DNA of 25,328 nucleotides from Moraxellaceae bacterium UBA2477. Its GTDB lineage: Bacteria > Pseudomonadota > Gammaproteobacteria > Pseudomonadales > Moraxellaceae. Made by a program: the position numbers and the translations under genes. Shown one piece after another: positions 7,651 to 14,480 of the stretch (positions are counted from its first letter, which is position 1; every line of letters starts with the position of its first letter). The notes beneath the pieces are model-generated. The model was given only the letters and a program-made list of their open reading frames with translations. It searched no databases and was not told the origin of the DNA. The stretch covers positions 1 through 25,328 of the forward strand of contig DDPD01000011.1 in assembly GCA_002342025.1 (NCBI GenBank), read 5' to 3'.

Positions 7651-8184
7651 TCAATAAGTCCACAGAGATAAAGGGGCGTTGCCTTGGCATTGATAATTGT
7701 TCAGCGCGGCCAGATTGATCAATACCACAGCGCCGCGAATGTCATGACCAGCCTTTACGCAAAGTGCTTCTGTGGCGCCTAACGTGCCGCCAGTGGCCAA
7801 CACATCGTCGACGAGCAACACGCGGCGTGGACTCATGGTGGCATTCATTTCCAGCGTGTCTTCCCCATACTCCAGTGCATAGCGCTGACGGAACACGGGA
7901 GGAGGTAGCTTTCCGGGTTTGCGAACCATAATCACGCCCTTACCCAGCGCCTGAGCCAGACCGGCGGCGAGCAAAAAACCGCGAGATTCAATACCCACTA
8001 AAGCATCAATGCCATTCCATTGTTCCGGAGTGAGCAGTGCTTGCAGCGCTTGCACCGTAGCGCTGAAGTGTTCGGCTAGGAGCGGTGCCATGTCTCGAAA
8101 CAGTATGCCGGGCTGAGGAAAGTCCGGCACTAGGGTGATCGCCGATTCAAGCTCGGCCAAGGACATTGGGGCGGCGCAATTCAT
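7651..8184 (-). CDS. apt: Adenine phosphoribosyltransferase
   Basis: Apt converts adenine plus PRPP to AMP and pyrophosphate in the cytoplasm. The 177-residue protein shows the Apt hallmarks: DFPQPGILFRDM (21-32), ALVGIESRGF (61-70), VRKPGKLP (87-94), LEYGEDTLEM (104-113) and the PRPP-binding loop VLLVDDVLATGGT (122-134). Length is normal (about 170-183). An internal ATG at codon 7 is an alternative start. It lies 21 bases after purK and 10 before the nucleosidase gene, all on the minus strand, so it looks like the salvage arm of a purine operon. It contrasts with many gammaproteobacteria in which apt is located near recR/dnaX. I am confident of the enzyme. Confidence 0.96.
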   Translation of the reverse strand: MNCAAPMSLAELESAITLVPDFPQPGILFRDMAPLLAEHFSATVQALQALLTPEQWNGIDALVGIESRGFLLAAGLAQALGKGVIMVRKPGKLPPPVFRQRYALEYGEDTLEMNATMSPRRVLLVDDVLATGGTLGATEALCVKAGHDIRGAVVLINLAALNNYQCQGNAPLSLWTY

Positions 8185-8205
8185 TCAGGGGCTCCGCGCC
8201 AAGGC

Positions 8206-9330
8206 TTAGCGCGATAAGTTTAACGCCATGGGGTTGGGCAGCACTTCAGCCAATCGGCTCATGCGCATTTCAAGCTCTGGATACGAGTCGGCGATGACGG
8301 TGATGTGGCCTAGCTTCCGACCGTCGCGCTCACTTTTGCCATACAGGTGCAAGTGGGCATCGGTGACATTCAGCACATCATGGGCACTGGGGTGCTTGCC
8401 GATGATGTTGATCATGGCGCTGGGCTTTTCCGCACGGGTCGAGCCCAAGGGTAGGCCGGCCACGGCACGCACATGGTTTTCGAATTGTGAACTGTGTGCA
8501 CCTTCAATGCTCCAGTGACCGGAGTTGTGCACACGTGGCGCCGTCTCGTTAGCCATCAAGCCGTGACGAGTTTCAAACAACTCCAGCGTGAGCACGCCAA
8601 CATGGCCGAGCTCGCGCAAAATCGACGAGATGTAGCGCTCAGCGGTGAGCTGCGTATTTTCATCGAGATGGGGCGCGGGCACGATGGAGTGGCTGAGGAT
8701 GCCGCCATGGTGATGGTTCTCTGCCAACGGATAAAACAACGTAGCGCCGTCTTGGCCGCGCACGGCAATGATCGAGAGCTCACGCTTGAACTGAATAAAC
8801 TCTTCGGCGATTAGCGGGACATGAGCGCCCAGCTTTTGCCAGCACGCAGAGATTTGCGTGGCATCACGCAGTAGGAACTGACCTTTGCCGTCATAACCTT
8901 CAGTGACGGTTTTCACCACGAGAGGTAGGCCCAGCGCGGCGACCGCATCGTTCAAGTCCGATTCAGCGCGAATTTCGTGGTAGCGCGCCGAAGGAATATT
9001 TAATGCAGAAAACAGCTGTTTCTCGTTGAGACGATTTTGCGACACCGCTAAGGACTTCACCCCGGGATAAACTGGCTTGCGTTTGGCGATGGCTTCGACC
9101 CAGCCCGTGGGAATATTTTCAAACTCGTAGGTGAAGACATCGGCGCTATCAATAAACGCTTGCAGGCTGGCTTCGCTATAGGTGTCATCGCCAAAGCGTG
9201 GGCCTAATGCCGCAGAGGGGCAATCCACGGCTTTGTCGAAGAAGGCAAATGACAGATTTAGCGGGTAGCCCGCCAACGCCATCATGCGACCAAGCTGGCC
9301 GCCGCCAAGTACACCAATGCGCAGACTCAT
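8206..9330 (-). CDS. purK: N5-carboxyaminoimidazole ribonucleotide synthase PurK
   Basis: PurK is the ATP-grasp ligase that makes N5-CAIR from AIR, bicarbonate and ATP in de novo purine synthesis. The 374-residue protein has the N-terminal GGGQLGRM (9-16), TYEFENIP (67-74), the ATP-grasp segments VVKTVTEGYDGKGQ (138-151) and EEFIQFKRELSIIAV (176-190), and the signature NETAPRVHNSGHW (261-273). Length is typical (about 355-380). AGGA lies 8 bases upstream of the ATG. purE ends 15 bases earlier and apt begins 21 bases later on the same strand, giving purE-purK-apt. Nothing appears truncated. Confidence 0.97.
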   Translation of the reverse strand: MSLRIGVLGGGQLGRMMALAGYPLNLSFAFFDKAVDCPSAALGPRFGDDTYSEASLQAFIDSADVFTYEFENIPTGWVEAIAKRKPVYPGVKSLAVSQNRLNEKQLFSALNIPSARYHEIRAESDLNDAVAALGLPLVVKTVTEGYDGKGQFLLRDATQISACWQKLGAHVPLIAEEFIQFKRELSIIAVRGQDGATLFYPLAENHHHGGILSHSIVPAPHLDENTQLTAERYISSILRELGHVGVLTLELFETRHGLMANETAPRVHNSGHWSIEGAHSSQFENHVRAVAGLPLGSTRAEKPSAMINIIGKHPSAHDVLNVTDAHLHLYGKSERDGRKLGHITVIADSYPELEMRMSRLAEVLPNPMALNLSR

Positions 9331-9345
9331 GTCCGATTCCTCAAG

Positions 9346-9867
9346 TTATACGCCGGTCACGCCCGGAATAGGGTTGGCCAATACCGTGTCTGTCTGACGC
9401 GCACGGAAGGCTTCAATGGCTAGACGCAGCTTGGGATTATTCAGCGCCAAAATCTGTGTTGCCAACAGGGCCGCATTGATGGCGCCGGCTTTACCAATGG
9501 CGAGTGTGCCAACCGGAACACCACCTGGCATCTGAACAATCGATAACAAGGAGTCCAGACCGTTCAGCGCCTGCGATTGCACTGGCACACCGAGCACGGG
9601 CAGTGACGTTTTGGCCGCGCACATGCCGGGCAAATGCGCTGCGCCGCCGGCCCCGGCGATGATGACCTGAATGCCACGGCCCATGGCTGCATCGGCGTAG
9701 GCAAAGAGCTTGTCGGGGGTGCGATGGGCGGAAACGACTTCGGCTTCGAACGCCACGCCTAAATCCCGCAAGGTATTGGCGGCATGTTCCATGGTGGCCC
9801 AATCGGATTGGGAGCCCATGATGATGCCAACGAGAGGCTGTTCACAGTTGTCGCGAGATGTGCTCAT
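9346..9867 (-). CDS. purE: N5-carboxyaminoimidazole ribonucleotide mutase PurE
   Basis: PurE (class I) converts N5-CAIR to CAIR, the step after PurK. The 173-residue protein contains GSQSDW (18-23), VVSAHRTP (44-51) with active-site His48, and AGAGGAAHLPGM (71-82), with PVQSQALNGLDSLLSIVQMP later. The open frame extends 43 codons further upstream, but that part has no PurE similarity and overlaps the coding region of a separate small peptide in another frame. The ATG at 9867 gives the family length (about 160-175). Its ribosome binding site is weak (GGA about 5 bases upstream). It is the first enzyme gene of purE-purK-apt-nucleosidase. I saw no convincing PurR-type box. Confidence 0.96.
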   Translation of the reverse strand: MSTSRDNCEQPLVGIIMGSQSDWATMEHAANTLRDLGVAFEAEVVSAHRTPDKLFAYADAAMGRGIQVIIAGAGGAAHLPGMCAAKTSLPVLGVPVQSQALNGLDSLLSIVQMPGGVPVGTLAIGKAGAINAALLATQILALNNPKLRLAIEAFRARQTDTVLANPIPGVTGV

Positions 9868-9911
9868 GGTGTCCGTGCCGAGTGGGTGGAAAACCGCGCA
9901 TTTTCCAATAA

Positions 9912-10040
9912 TCAGGCGGTCAGGGCAAGGCCAGTAATGGCAGAGGCGGCCGCGATGGCCAAGGTCAGCAAAAACAACAGGAAGAGAAAGCGCCAAAACG
10001 GCTTAAAGCTGGTCGGCATGGGTTCGCGTTCGAGGGGCAT
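9912..10040 (-). CDS. Predicted 42-aa single-span membrane peptide upstream of purE
   Basis: A complete small ORF of 42 codons plus TGA runs on the minus strand. A charged and polar N-terminus (about 1-17, with PLEREP and KPFWR) is followed by one hydrophobic helix (about 18-40, FLFLLFLLTLAIAAAS and on). The positive residues before the helix suggest N-in orientation. GGAG lies 8 bases upstream of the ATG, a better site than that of purE itself. The stop is 44 bases before the purE ATG, so the two are probably on one transcript. I do not recognise the family. It could be a real small membrane protein or a leader ORF affecting purE expression. The SD, the start and the Leu/Phe/Ala-rich helix argue against chance, but the length is too small for certainty. 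Confidence 0.6.
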   Translation of the reverse strand: MPLEREPMPTSFKPFWRFLFLLFLLTLAIAAASAITGLALTA

Positions 10041-10136
10041 TAGACTAACTCCGGGGCATTTCTGTGCAAATCATCGAGTGACGGCGGCGCAGGTCTTTGC
10101 GAGAATCACGCGGACTAATACTACGCAGAGTGTGTG
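10041..10136. other. Divergent intergenic region between the purE leader ORF and the membrane-protein gene
   Basis: These 96 bases must hold the start signals of both directions. A TAATAC at 10116-10121 (plus) and a TAGTAT (minus, complement of about 10117-10122) resemble -10 boxes, but neither has a recognisable -35 at 16-18 bases. I see no clear operator palindrome here. Confidence 0.35.
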
Positions 10137-10676
10137 ATGAAAGCTGTTTTGTCGATGGGTTGGCAAGTGATCTGTTTTCGCTCGGGCCCCGATGCCCTGC
10201 CTTATGCACCGCGCTTATTACTGCCTTTGGTGGCGTTGAACTTATTGATCAGCTGGGTGTTGCAAACCCTTGGTGGTGATGGCAATACCGATAAGCCTAT
10301 TGTGGCTCTGTCTGCCATGGCTATGGGTGCCGAAGCCCTGTGGCTAGCCTTCCTGCTTCAGCGGCGCGAGTGGATCAATCGTTGGGTGCAGTCCTTTATG
10401 GCGTTGGTTTTGGTTGATACCTTAATTACGCTGATGGCCGCACCACTGGCCCTGTTGTTAGCTCAAGGCGGCGGTGTCTTTATCACGCTGGCGGCGATGG
10501 TGCAGGTGGTCATGACCTTGTGGAGTCTGTCTGCACGCGGCTTTGTTTATCAGCACAGCTTGGACATTCCGCGTTGGAAAGGGGTACTGCTGGCATTAGT
10601 GCCTCTGTTTATTGTCATGCTGCTGACGTTGCAATTCTTCCCTGAACTCATCCCCGCGCCGCCGCAAGGAACTTGA
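10137..10676 (+). CDS. Unrecognised five-helix inner-membrane protein
   Basis: The 179-residue protein has no motif I can assign. Hydrophobic segments are visible at about residues 25-46, 55-75, 85-109, 112-132 and 148-168. This is consistent with five membrane helices, a short cytoplasmic N-terminus containing FRSGPDALPYAP, and a Pro-rich C-terminus. The five-helix size is reminiscent of small Yip1-domain proteins, but the similarity is too faint to name it. The start is uncertain between a GTG at 10134 and the adjacent ATG at 10137; ATG is preferred. The stop lies 2 bases before the mpl ATG, so it is probably translated with mpl and crcB. A role at the envelope, perhaps with peptidoglycan recycling, is only a guess from location. 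Confidence 0.75.
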   Translation: MKAVLSMGWQVICFRSGPDALPYAPRLLLPLVALNLLISWVLQTLGGDGNTDKPIVALSAMAMGAEALWLAFLLQRREWINRWVQSFMALVLVDTLITLMAAPLALLLAQGGGVFITLAAMVQVVMTLWSLSARGFVYQHSLDIPRWKGVLLALVPLFIVMLLTLQFFPELIPAPPQGT

Positions 10677-10678
10677 TC

Positions 10679-12082
10679 ATGCACATTCATATTCTCGGCA
10701 TCTGCGGTACGTTCATGGGCTCGCTGGCGGTACTGGCGAAGTCCTTAGGGCATCAAGTCAGCGGCAGTGATGCCAGTGTGTATCCGCCCATGAGCACGCA
10801 ACTAGCGGCTCAGGGGATTGACCTTATGGAAGGCTATGCTGCCGAGCATCTTCAGCCGCGCCCTGATCTGGTCATCATTGGTAACGCCATGAGTCGCGGT
10901 AACGCCGCGGTGGAATATGTTCTGAATGAAGGTATTGCCTACACCTCGGGGCCGGCGTGGTTGGCGCAACAGGTGCTGCAAGGCAAACATGTGATTGGCG
11001 TTGCCGGCACGCACGGCAAAACCACCACGACCACTATGGTGGCTTGGGTGCTGGAGCAGGCCGGATTGCAGCCCGGCTTTTTAATTGGCGGCGTGCCGCA
11101 GGGGTTTGATGCCAGCGCCCGCTTGGGTGGCGGCCAATATTTTGTTGTGGAAGCAGATGAGTACGACTCGGCTTTTTTCGATAAGCGCTCGAAGTTTGTT
11201 CATTACGCGCCGCGCACGGCTATTTTGAATAACCTTGAATTTGACCATGCCGATATTTTCGATGACCTCGCGGCCATCCAAAAGCAGTTTCATCACTTGG
11301 TTCGCACCGTGCCGGGCCAGGGCCAAATCCTGATGCCGGCCGATGAGCCGGCGCTTGATGAGGTAATTGCGAAAGGCTGCTGGACGCCGGTAGCCAAAAT
11401 GGCGTTGGTCATGTCTGGCCTAGCCCAAACGGGAGCGTCAGCGCCGGTCTGGCAAGCTGAGGCACTTACGCAAGATGGCTCCTCTTATGCGATCTGGCAT
11501 CAAGGCCAATGCTATGGGTCAGTGAACTGGCCGCTGACCGGCTTGCACAACGTCCGTAATGGCTTAGCTGCGATAGCGGCGGCGGCGCATGTGGGCGTTG
11601 AAGTCACGGTGGCGATTGCCGCGTTATCGGCGTTTCCCGGCGTTAAGCGTCGCATGGAGCAGCTTGGCATAGTGGATGGCGTGACCGTCTTTGACGACTT
11701 TGCTCATCACCCCACGGCGATCCGCACCACCTTAGAAGGCTTGCGAGGACGTGTAGGTCAGCAGCGCATTTGGGCCGTGATTGAGCCGCGCTCTAACACC
11801 ATGCGCTTGGGTGCTCACAAGGACGGGCTGGCGGCTTCGGCGGCGGCAGCGGATCAGGTTATCTGGTATCAGCCCAGCGGTTTAGATTGGGATTTAGCCC
11901 CCGTCGTGGCGGATAGCCCTGTGCCTGCGCAAGTGGCATCGGATGTGGCCGCCGTGGTGGCGCGCCTTGTTGCTGAGACTCGCCCAGGTGATGCGGTGGT
12001 GATTATGAGTAATGGCGGCTTTGGTGGCATTCATCAAAAACTACTGGCGGCCTTGCGGGAAAAATCCGGAGTAGTGGCGTGA
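10679..12082 (+). CDS. mpl: UDP-N-acetylmuramate:L-Ala-gamma-D-Glu-meso-Dap ligase Mpl
   Basis: Mpl attaches the recycled murein tripeptide to UDP-MurNAc in the cytoplasm, using ATP, and so returns cell-wall peptide to synthesis. The 467-residue Mur-ligase protein begins MHIHILGICGTFMG, the Mpl N-terminus. It has the P-loop GVAGTHGKTTTT (107-118), VVEADEYDSAFFD (156-168), LNNLEFDHADIF (183-194), TGLHNVRNGLAA (287-298), GVKRRMEQLG (321-330) and DDFAHHPTAI (339-348). Its size fits the family (about 450-460). The ATG at 10679 follows AAGGA by 8 bases; an upstream in-frame TTG is not needed. The stop overlaps the crcB GTG by 4 bases. The presence of Mpl suits a gammaproteobacterium or betaproteobacterium. 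Confidence 0.97.
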   Translation: MHIHILGICGTFMGSLAVLAKSLGHQVSGSDASVYPPMSTQLAAQGIDLMEGYAAEHLQPRPDLVIIGNAMSRGNAAVEYVLNEGIAYTSGPAWLAQQVLQGKHVIGVAGTHGKTTTTTMVAWVLEQAGLQPGFLIGGVPQGFDASARLGGGQYFVVEADEYDSAFFDKRSKFVHYAPRTAILNNLEFDHADIFDDLAAIQKQFHHLVRTVPGQGQILMPADEPALDEVIAKGCWTPVAKMALVMSGLAQTGASAPVWQAEALTQDGSSYAIWHQGQCYGSVNWPLTGLHNVRNGLAAIAAAAHVGVEVTVAIAALSAFPGVKRRMEQLGIVDGVTVFDDFAHHPTAIRTTLEGLRGRVGQQRIWAVIEPRSNTMRLGAHKDGLAASAAAADQVIWYQPSGLDWDLAPVVADSPVPAQVASDVAAVVARLVAETRPGDAVVIMSNGGFGGIHQKLLAALREKSGVVA

Positions 12083-12453
12083 ATGCGCTGGCCGTAGCCG
12101 TTGGCGCGGCCATTGGGGCATTGATACGTTGGAGTTTGGGGCTAGGGCTTAATGCGATCTGGCCAGCATTGCCACTGGGTACCTTGGTGGCGAACTGGGT
12201 GGGGGCTTATTTAGTTGGGGTGCTGGCGGCGCTTATCAGCGTTGGCGCGGCGCTGTCAGAGCCTGTGCGGCTGCTGCTGATTACGGGCTTGTTGGGCGGC
12301 CTAACCACCTTTTCCACCTTCTCGATTGAGGCGGTAAGCCTGCTACAGCGCCAGCTCTACGGGCCGGCTTTCTGGCACATCAGTTTGCATGTTGCGGGAT
12401 CACTACTGCTGACCTTTGCTGGCTATGCCAGCGTGCAAGTGATACGGGGCTAG
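12079..12453 (+). CDS. crcB: Fluoride ion channel CrcB/FluC
   Basis: FluC proteins are small four-helix dual-topology dimers that export fluoride. The 124-residue protein has the conserved Arg17 in the first helix (GALIRW), GTLVANWVGAYLVG (34-47) with Asn39, and the signature GGLTTFSTFS (73-82), with Phe78 and Phe81 in the pore-lining positions and the backbone sodium site. The start is a GTG that overlaps the mpl stop (GTGA); GGAG lies 7 bases upstream. No fluoride riboswitch precedes it, since its start is inside mpl, so expression probably follows mpl. The last codons lie in the left arm of a long hairpin shared with the convergent TerC-family gene. Confidence 0.95.
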   Translation: MNALAVAVGAAIGALIRWSLGLGLNAIWPALPLGTLVANWVGAYLVGVLAALISVGAALSEPVRLLLITGLLGGLTTFSTFSIEAVSLLQRQLYGPAFWHISLHVAGSLLLTFAGYASVQVIRG

Positions 12454-12478
12454 GCGCAAGGCCTGCCCCGTATCACTT
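12437..12478. terminator. Long hairpin between convergent crcB and the TerC-family gene
   Basis: A perfect 14-bp inverted repeat, AAGTGATACGGGGC (12437-12450) and GCCCCGTATCACTT (12465-12478), is extended inside by AGGC/GCCT (12452-12455 with 12461-12464) around a 5-base loop, with one bulged T. The left arm is inside the crcB coding end. No U-tract follows on either strand. It is placed to end or protect both convergent mRNAs, but it is not a classical intrinsic terminator. Confidence 0.6.
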
Positions 12479-12486
12479 AACCGCGA

Positions 12487-13218
12487 TTACTTCAGCGCCC
12501 GACGCTTACGCATGCGGATGTTGAGTGCTTCAACAGCGACCGAGAATGCCATCGCGCCATACACATAGCCCTTGTCTACGTGCTGACCGAAGCCTTCCGC
12601 AATCAACAGCGTACCAACCAGAACCAAGAAGGCCAGTGCCAACACCTTAACGGAGGGGTGGGCATCAACAAAGTCACCAATCGGCTTGGCGGCAAACATC
12701 ATCACAGCAACCGAGAGCATGATGGCGATGACCATGATTTCGACGTCTTGCGCCAGGCCCACGGCGGTAATGACCGAGTCTAGCGAGAACACAATATCAA
12801 TGATCGCGATCTGAACAATGATGGCGGCAAAGTTCGAGCTAACTGCGGCGGCAGATGTGGTGGCCTGCGTTTCCGTGCTTTCACCCTCAACAGAGTCGAA
12901 GATTTCGGTCGCACTTTTCCACAGCAGGAAGAGGCCGCCGCCAATAAGAATCAAGTCTCGACCGGTGACGACGACATCGGCGACGGTAATTAAAGGCTCC
13001 GTTAAACGCATGACCCAGGTAATCGACAGCAGCAAGGCGATACGCGACACCATGGCCAAGGCGAGGCCGAAATACCGAGCGGCGGCCCGCTTTGAGGCCT
13101 CCACTTTATTGACCAAAATCGTCAAGAAAATGATGTTGTCGATGCCGAGCACGATTTCGAGCAGGCTTAAGGTAGCAAGGGTGACCCACGCTTGCGGGTC
13201 GGCAATCCATTCAAACAT
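12487..13218 (-). CDS. TerC-family integral membrane protein (YgdQ-like)
   Basis: The 243-residue polytopic protein carries both acidic TerC signatures: LLEIVLGIDNIIFL (19-32; E21, D27) and IIDIVFSLDSVITAVG (139-154; D141, D147). About seven hydrophobic segments are seen, with a short Glu/Ser/Thr-rich loop near 110-127. The pattern and length match E. coli YgdQ most closely. TerC/Alx relatives act in manganese or other metal-ion efflux and in metal loading of exported proteins; the function of the YgdQ branch is less clear. The gene begins 8 bases after ppnP and is probably transcribed from the ppnP promoter. Its 3' end faces crcB across a strong hairpin. There is no sign of other ter genes or of a yybP-ykoY manganese riboswitch. 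Confidence 0.92.
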   Translation of the reverse strand: MFEWIADPQAWVTLATLSLLEIVLGIDNIIFLTILVNKVEASKRAAARYFGLALAMVSRIALLLSITWVMRLTEPLITVADVVVTGRDLILIGGGLFLLWKSATEIFDSVEGESTETQATTSAAAVSSNFAAIIVQIAIIDIVFSLDSVITAVGLAQDVEIMVIAIMLSVAVMMFAAKPIGDFVDAHPSVKVLALAFLVLVGTLLIAEGFGQHVDKGYVYGAMAFSVAVEALNIRMRKRRALK

Positions 13219-13226
13219 AGCGGTTC

Positions 13227-13538
13227 TCAGGCAAAGTGGCAGACATAATCGAGGAGTTCCAGCGTTTCAATTTGAAAACTGGAGTTACCGGGCACGCTAA
13301 ACGATTGACCGGTGGCGTACTCTTGCCAAGTGTTTTCGCCGGCAAGCTGAACGCGGCAGCGACCGCCAATCACTTCCATGATTTCTGGTGCGCCGGTATT
13401 AAACGTTAACGAAGACGGAAAAATGACGCCGATGGTTTTCTTGCTGCCATCGGCGAACAAGACGCTGTGACTGACACAGCGGCCATCGAAATAGACATTG
13501 GACTTTTTCACTACGCTGACATTGTCGAACTGACTCAT
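13227..13538 (-). CDS. ppnP: Pyrimidine/purine nucleoside phosphorylase PpnP
   Basis: This small single-domain cupin of the PpnP/YaiE family phosphorolyses diverse nucleosides to base and ribose-1-phosphate. The 103-residue protein has the family pattern: NVYFDGRCVSHSVLF (14-28), KTIGVIFPSSLTFNTGAPEIMEVI (34-57, given here by its TFNTGAPE core), the WQEYATGQSFSVPGNSSF stretch (70-87) and a C-terminal LLDYVCHF. E. coli PpnP is 94 residues. AGGA lies 9 bases upstream of the ATG, behind a good sigma70-like promoter. It precedes the TerC-family gene by 8 bases. Functionally it adds to the purine salvage genes elsewhere in the window, though it is not in their operon. Confidence 0.93.
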   Translation of the reverse strand: MSQFDNVSVVKKSNVYFDGRCVSHSVLFADGSKKTIGVIFPSSLTFNTGAPEIMEVIGGRCRVQLAGENTWQEYATGQSFSVPGNSSFQIETLELLDYVCHFA

Positions 13539-13580
13539 TGAAACGATTCCTGCGCACTGCGCTGCAACTGGGGTGTGCGG

Positions 13581-13609
13581 ATTCTAGGGCGCATTGGCCT
13601 AGTAACCAA
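13581..13609 (-). promoter_or_regulatory. Sigma70-like promoter of ppnP and the TerC-family gene
   Basis: On the minus strand, TTGGTT (complement of 13604-13609) and TAGAAT (complement of 13581-13586) are separated by exactly 17 bases. They match the -35 consensus at four of six and the -10 at five of six. The predicted start, near 13574, leaves a leader of about 36 bases with a usable SD. Confidence 0.7.
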
Positions 13610-13697
13610 GGCTTGTCATGCATCAGTCATAAAAACTTCATGGCTCTGACTTGGCCTCGCCGCAGGACTGTCATGCCGGCTGGTAACACTGCGCGTC

Positions 13698-14354
13698 ATG
13701 AAAAGAACTGCATTGACCTTCTCGTGGCATGCGGCCGTGAATGATCCGGTTGTTATGCCGTCGCAGCCCTATGCCCAGTTGCGTGAGCAGCTAAAAACCG
13801 GCGACCTCGTGCTTTTCTCGGGACGATCCTGGGCCGCTCGCTTGGTGCGTGGTTTTACCGGCAGCCGCTGGTCACATGTTGGCTTGGTTGTGCGCTTGCC
13901 GGAGCACCCGCAAACACCACTGCTCTGGGAAGCTACACGAGCCAGTAAAGTGCAGGACATTGTTCAAGGGCGGGCGTTTGACGGGGTTCAGTTGGTGTCT
14001 CTGGACGATCGTGTTGCAGGTTATCAAGGCTTGGTTGCTGTGCGTCGCTTACAGGGCGTGGTGACTGATGCGCAAGCGCGTCATCGCTTGGATGAGTTAA
14101 TGCTGGCTTGGCAAGCAAAGCCCTACCGTAACTTTGTGCGCCAGCATCTCAGCTTTTGGGTGCGCGGCGAGCAGGGCTTGGCTTTTCAGAAGGGTGGCTT
14201 TTGCAGTGAGCTGGTCGCGGAAGTTTATCGTCAGTGGCGATTGCTACCTGCGGATATGCCGGCGCGTAACTATGTGCCGCGAGACTTCGCGAGTGAGGCG
14301 GGTGTGGCGCTACTCAAGGGCGGATTATCGCCCGCCTGTCTGCTGTCTATTTAA
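13698..14354 (+). CDS. YiiX/YebB-like NlpC/P60-superfamily cysteine hydrolase
   Basis: The 218-residue protein shows the permuted papain-like pattern of the YiiX/YebB group: KTGDLVLFSGRS (33-44), RWSHVGLVV (58-66) with catalytic His60, LWEAT (77-81), and GGFCSELVAEVY (167-178) with the probable nucleophile Cys169. Members are thought to be cysteine peptidases, amidases or acyl hydrolases acting on lipid or peptide bonds; the substrate is unknown. No signal peptide is evident. The start is unsure: the ATG at 13698 and an ATG at 13755 (19 codons later, directly before the domain) both lack a strong SD, and the shorter form would begin MPSQPYAQLRE. The gene is divergent from ppnP and has no obvious functional partner nearby. 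Confidence 0.8.
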   Translation: MKRTALTFSWHAAVNDPVVMPSQPYAQLREQLKTGDLVLFSGRSWAARLVRGFTGSRWSHVGLVVRLPEHPQTPLLWEATRASKVQDIVQGRAFDGVQLVSLDDRVAGYQGLVAVRRLQGVVTDAQARHRLDELMLAWQAKPYRNFVRQHLSFWVRGEQGLAFQKGGFCSELVAEVYRQWRLLPADMPARNYVPRDFASEAGVALLKGGLSPACLLSI

Positions 14355-14411
14355 TTGTTGGATAAATGAGCGCCGTGGGCTTTTAAGCCTCAAGAGCTTG
14401 GAGTAGCTTAG

Positions 14412-14458
14412 GCCTCATGCGTTGACTGAGGCGCTAGCAAAAAAGCGCTGCGACGCAT
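14412..14458 (+). promoter_or_regulatory. Mutually exclusive hairpins in the phoH leader
   Basis: GCCTCA (14412-14417) pairs with TGAGGC (14427-14432). Alternatively ATGCGT (14417-14422) pairs with ACGCAT (14453-14458), enclosing GCGCT (14431-14435) paired with AGCGC (14444-14448) around an A-rich loop. The two folds share bases and cannot coexist. The phoH SD (GGAGG, 14469-14473) lies just downstream. Function is not established. Confidence 0.4.
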
Positions 14459-14480
14459 CCCCCCCTTTGGAGGTTTGCGT

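Noticed and set aside
9868..9996. A 43-codon N-terminal extension of purE
   Set aside because: No PurE homology, exceeds the family length, and overlaps the better supported small ORF in another frame.
12040..12081. A fluoride riboswitch upstream of crcB
   Set aside because: The crcB start overlaps the mpl stop, and the upstream bases are mpl coding sequence with no crcB-motif structure visible.
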